From Akkermansiaceae bacterium (GTDB lineage Bacteria; Verrucomicrobiota; Verrucomicrobiia; Verrucomicrobiales; Akkermansiaceae): a DNA stretch of 7,124 nucleotides. A program made the position numbers and the translations under genes. This document shows, piece by piece, positions 6,219 through 7,124 of this stretch; position 1 is the stretch's first letter; each line of letters starts with the position of its first letter. The notes under the pieces were generated by a model. It had not been told where the DNA came from and did no database searches. It worked only from the letters and a program-made list of their open reading frames with translations. Where the stretch lies: contig JAQGPE010000013.1 in the NCBI GenBank assembly GCA_028293225.1, positions 1 to 7,124 on the forward strand, given 5' to 3'.

Positions 6219-6575
6219 ATGACGAATACGACGATGCCCTCTGGAGTGAAGATCACCGATCGCGTGACGGGTCGTGGCGCCTGTGCCGGACCCAAGGCCG
6301 AAGTGACGGCCCACGTGCGGATTTTCCTGAACCAGGGGGAGGAGGTTTTTGCCGCGCACAGTGAGCAGGAGCACATCATCCATCTCGGCAAGCGCCACAC
6401 CATCGCCGGCCTGCGCAAGGGCATCGAAGGCATGTGCGTCGGCGGCGTGCGCGACATCGAAATCAGCTCCCACCTCGCCTACGGCGAAAAGGGCGTCCCC
6501 GGCATCATCCCGCCGGACGCGATGCTGCGCTGCGAAGTGCGCCTTCTGAAGGTGCGCGAACTGGCGGAGGTTTGA
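6219..6575 (+). CDS. Small divergent FKBP-type peptidyl-prolyl isomerase-like protein
   Basis: This 118-residue single-domain protein follows the FKBP fold through its whole length. It starts with VTAHVRIFLNQG (29-40), continues with HLGKRHTIAGLRKGIEGM (55-72) and GGVRDIEIS, and ends with LAYGEKGVPGIIPPDAML (86-103) and EVRLLKV. FKBPs turn prolyl peptide bonds and often act as folding helpers. Compared with human FKBP12, the Tyr82 position is kept (Tyr88), but the positions of Tyr26, Asp37, Trp59 and Phe99 appear as Val33, Ala45, Leu65 and Cys105. Isomerase activity and FK506 binding are therefore doubtful. No signal peptide or membrane anchor is present, so it should be cytosolic. I chose ATG 6219 over the in-frame GTG at 6195. 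A GGAGGAG at 6197-6203 lies ahead of it, but 15 bases away, which is long for a Shine-Dalgarno sequence; ATG 6234 is also possible. The convergent neighbour is the kinase-like gene. Confidence 0.88.
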   Translation: MTNTTMPSGVKITDRVTGRGACAGPKAEVTAHVRIFLNQGEEVFAAHSEQEHIIHLGKRHTIAGLRKGIEGMCVGGVRDIEISSHLAYGEKGVPGIIPPDAMLRCEVRLLKVRELAEV

Positions 6576-6798
6576 TTTGAAGCTCCCGGCCGCAAAGCCG
6601 CATTCATTTCATGAAGCGCCAGGGGCGCGACCTATACCAGCATGGGGTGACTGAGTGGAGCGAAGGAGCCCCATCACCTATCGCGATGGAATCGCGCCCT
6701 CCGGTCGCTCGCAACCGCCCCCGGCACGCGGGACGCGCCATTCCATCCCCGCCACTCCTTTCGATCTCCAACGAGCAGCGCGAGGAGCCCGCCCCCCT
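6576..6798. other. Convergent intergenic region with several inverted repeats
   Basis: This gap lies between the ends of the plus-strand FKBP gene and the minus-strand kinase-like gene, so any terminators for both must be here. It contains a GCGCC-AGG-GGCGC hairpin (6616-6628), distant complementary blocks ATGGGG (6642-6647) and CCCCAT (6669-6674), and the larger inverted repeat annotated at 6685-6747. No clear T run follows any of them. Plus-strand ORFs through this region continue opposite the kinase-like gene and look like shadows. Confidence 0.45.
6685..6747. repeat. Imperfect 13-base inverted repeat
   Basis: GATGGAATCGCGC (6685-6697) faces GCGCCATTCCATC (6735-6747). The arms match at 12 of 13 positions and are 37 bases apart. 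The spacer is very GC-rich and could fold further. The position between two converging gene ends fits a bidirectional terminator or a dispersed intergenic palindrome. The sequence alone cannot tell these apart. Confidence 0.5.
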
Positions 6799-7124
6799 TC
6801 AAAGATCGTCATCCGCCACGTCGTCCCCAAAGGCCAGCCGCTTGCGCTTCGGCCTGCCACAACGCCGGTCTTCCGCGTCCTCCACGCCATTCCTCAACCA
6901 GGCCAGCTGCCGCAACGCCTCACCATCCACGGGCCCCGTCAACGCATCGATGATCGTCGGCTTGCCTTCCCGGTCGCGCATGATGTTGCGGTTGTGGAGA
7001 TCGCTCACCAGCCACGGCGTATCGTTCACATGAATGATCGCCACCGTCCGCGATAGCCCGGAAAACAGCGGCACCTCCCCCAGCACCGCCTCGATCGCCA
7101 CCGCCCGGTCTTTCTCAAAGTTCC
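6799..7124 (-). CDS. Protein-kinase-fold protein, C-terminal part (cut by window edge)
   Basis: The minus strand is open from the right edge to a TGA at 6801-6799, giving the last 108 residues of a longer protein. The telling segment is WLVSDLHNRNIMRD followed by GKPTIIDALTGPV. The D-L-H-x-x-N pattern matches the catalytic loop of kinase-like phosphotransferases (aminoglycoside and choline kinase type, and the kinase domains of polyvalent proteins). The Asp of IIDA takes the place of the metal-binding Asp that follows. Substrate, and whether it phosphorylates protein or a small molecule, cannot be told. The tail after the core is charged, with RPKRKR and an acidic end DDVADDD. Few residues follow the metal-binding Asp, so the usual C-terminal helical lobe seems short or absent. 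This resembles the polyvalent-protein kinase group more than full-length Ser/Thr kinases. The gene converges on the FKBP gene. Confidence 0.5.
   Translation of the reverse strand, partial: NFEKDRAVAIEAVLGEVPLFSGLSRTVAIIHVNDTPWLVSDLHNRNIMRDREGKPTIIDALTGPVDGEALRQLAWLRNGVEDAEDRRCGRPKRKRLAFGDDVADDDL

Noticed and set aside
6059..6364. A 101-codon plus-strand frame through the hairpin into the FKBP gene
   Set aside because: It is out of frame with the FKBP domain and includes the inverted-repeat sequence. The product is Gly/Pro-rich.
5754..6473. A 239-codon minus-strand frame across the acidic gene, the long hairpin and the FKBP gene
   Set aside because: It crosses a non-coding structured gap and runs antisense to the FKBP domain. 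Codon periodicity favours the plus strand on both sides.
6576..6612. A possible terminator hairpin (CGGC / GCCG) right after the FKBP stop
   Set aside because: The stem is only four base pairs, with a six-base loop and a weak T content afterwards; not enough support.
6611..7056. Two overlapping plus-strand frames opposite the kinase-like gene
   Set aside because: Products are Arg/Pro/Ser-rich, and the minus strand carries the DLHNRN kinase motif.

Overview
The window carries seven protein-coding regions, two of them cut by the window edges, in dense GC-rich sequence. Almost every start lacks a good Shine-Dalgarno sequence. I see no phage, IS, CRISPR, rRNA or tRNA features. The gene set (a GT4/GH130 pair, agmatine deiminase, a divergent small FKBP and a kinase-like protein with a DLHNRN motif) and the weak ribosome-binding sites would suit a chromosomal segment of a member of Verrucomicrobiota. 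That assignment is an inference from style and not a measured placement.

Layout: (1) 1-275, minus strand: N-terminal part of a GNAT-type N-acetyltransferase, running off the left edge. (2) 276-434: divergent intergenic region. (3) 435-2747 and 2744-4201, plus strand: a two-gene operon joined by an ATGA stop/start overlap. The first gene encodes a 770-residue fusion of a GT4-type glycosyltransferase and an alpha/alpha-toroid-like C-terminal domain. The second encodes a 485-residue GH130-family protein (mannoside phosphorylase/mannosidase superfamily). (4) 4319-5365, plus strand: agmatine deiminase (aguA). A 29-codon ORF in front of it ends in an ATGA overlap with its start, and a strong hairpin lies just after its stop. 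(5) 5366-5687: a non-coding gap whose right half is AT-richer than its surroundings. (6) 5688-6032, plus strand: an unrecognised, lysine-free and extremely acidic 114-residue protein. (7) 6033-6218: a gap holding a long two-stem hairpin, followed by a small FKBP-type protein at 6219-6575. (8) 6576-6798: a convergent intergenic region with inverted repeats, then the C-terminal part of a kinase-fold protein on the minus strand, running off the right edge.

Functionally, the GT4-toroid and GH130 proteins should be made together and very likely act on the same glycan. Building or remodelling a mannose-containing cytosolic or envelope polymer is the best guess, because characterised GH130 enzymes act on beta-mannosides. 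Agmatine deiminase belongs to arginine-derived putrescine synthesis or agmatine catabolism, but no other gene of that pathway is in the window. The remaining genes show no clear functional link to each other. The best candidates for undescribed biology are the coupled GT4-toroid/GH130 module, the acidic orphan protein, the FKBP with a dismantled active site, and the long hairpin upstream of that FKBP.
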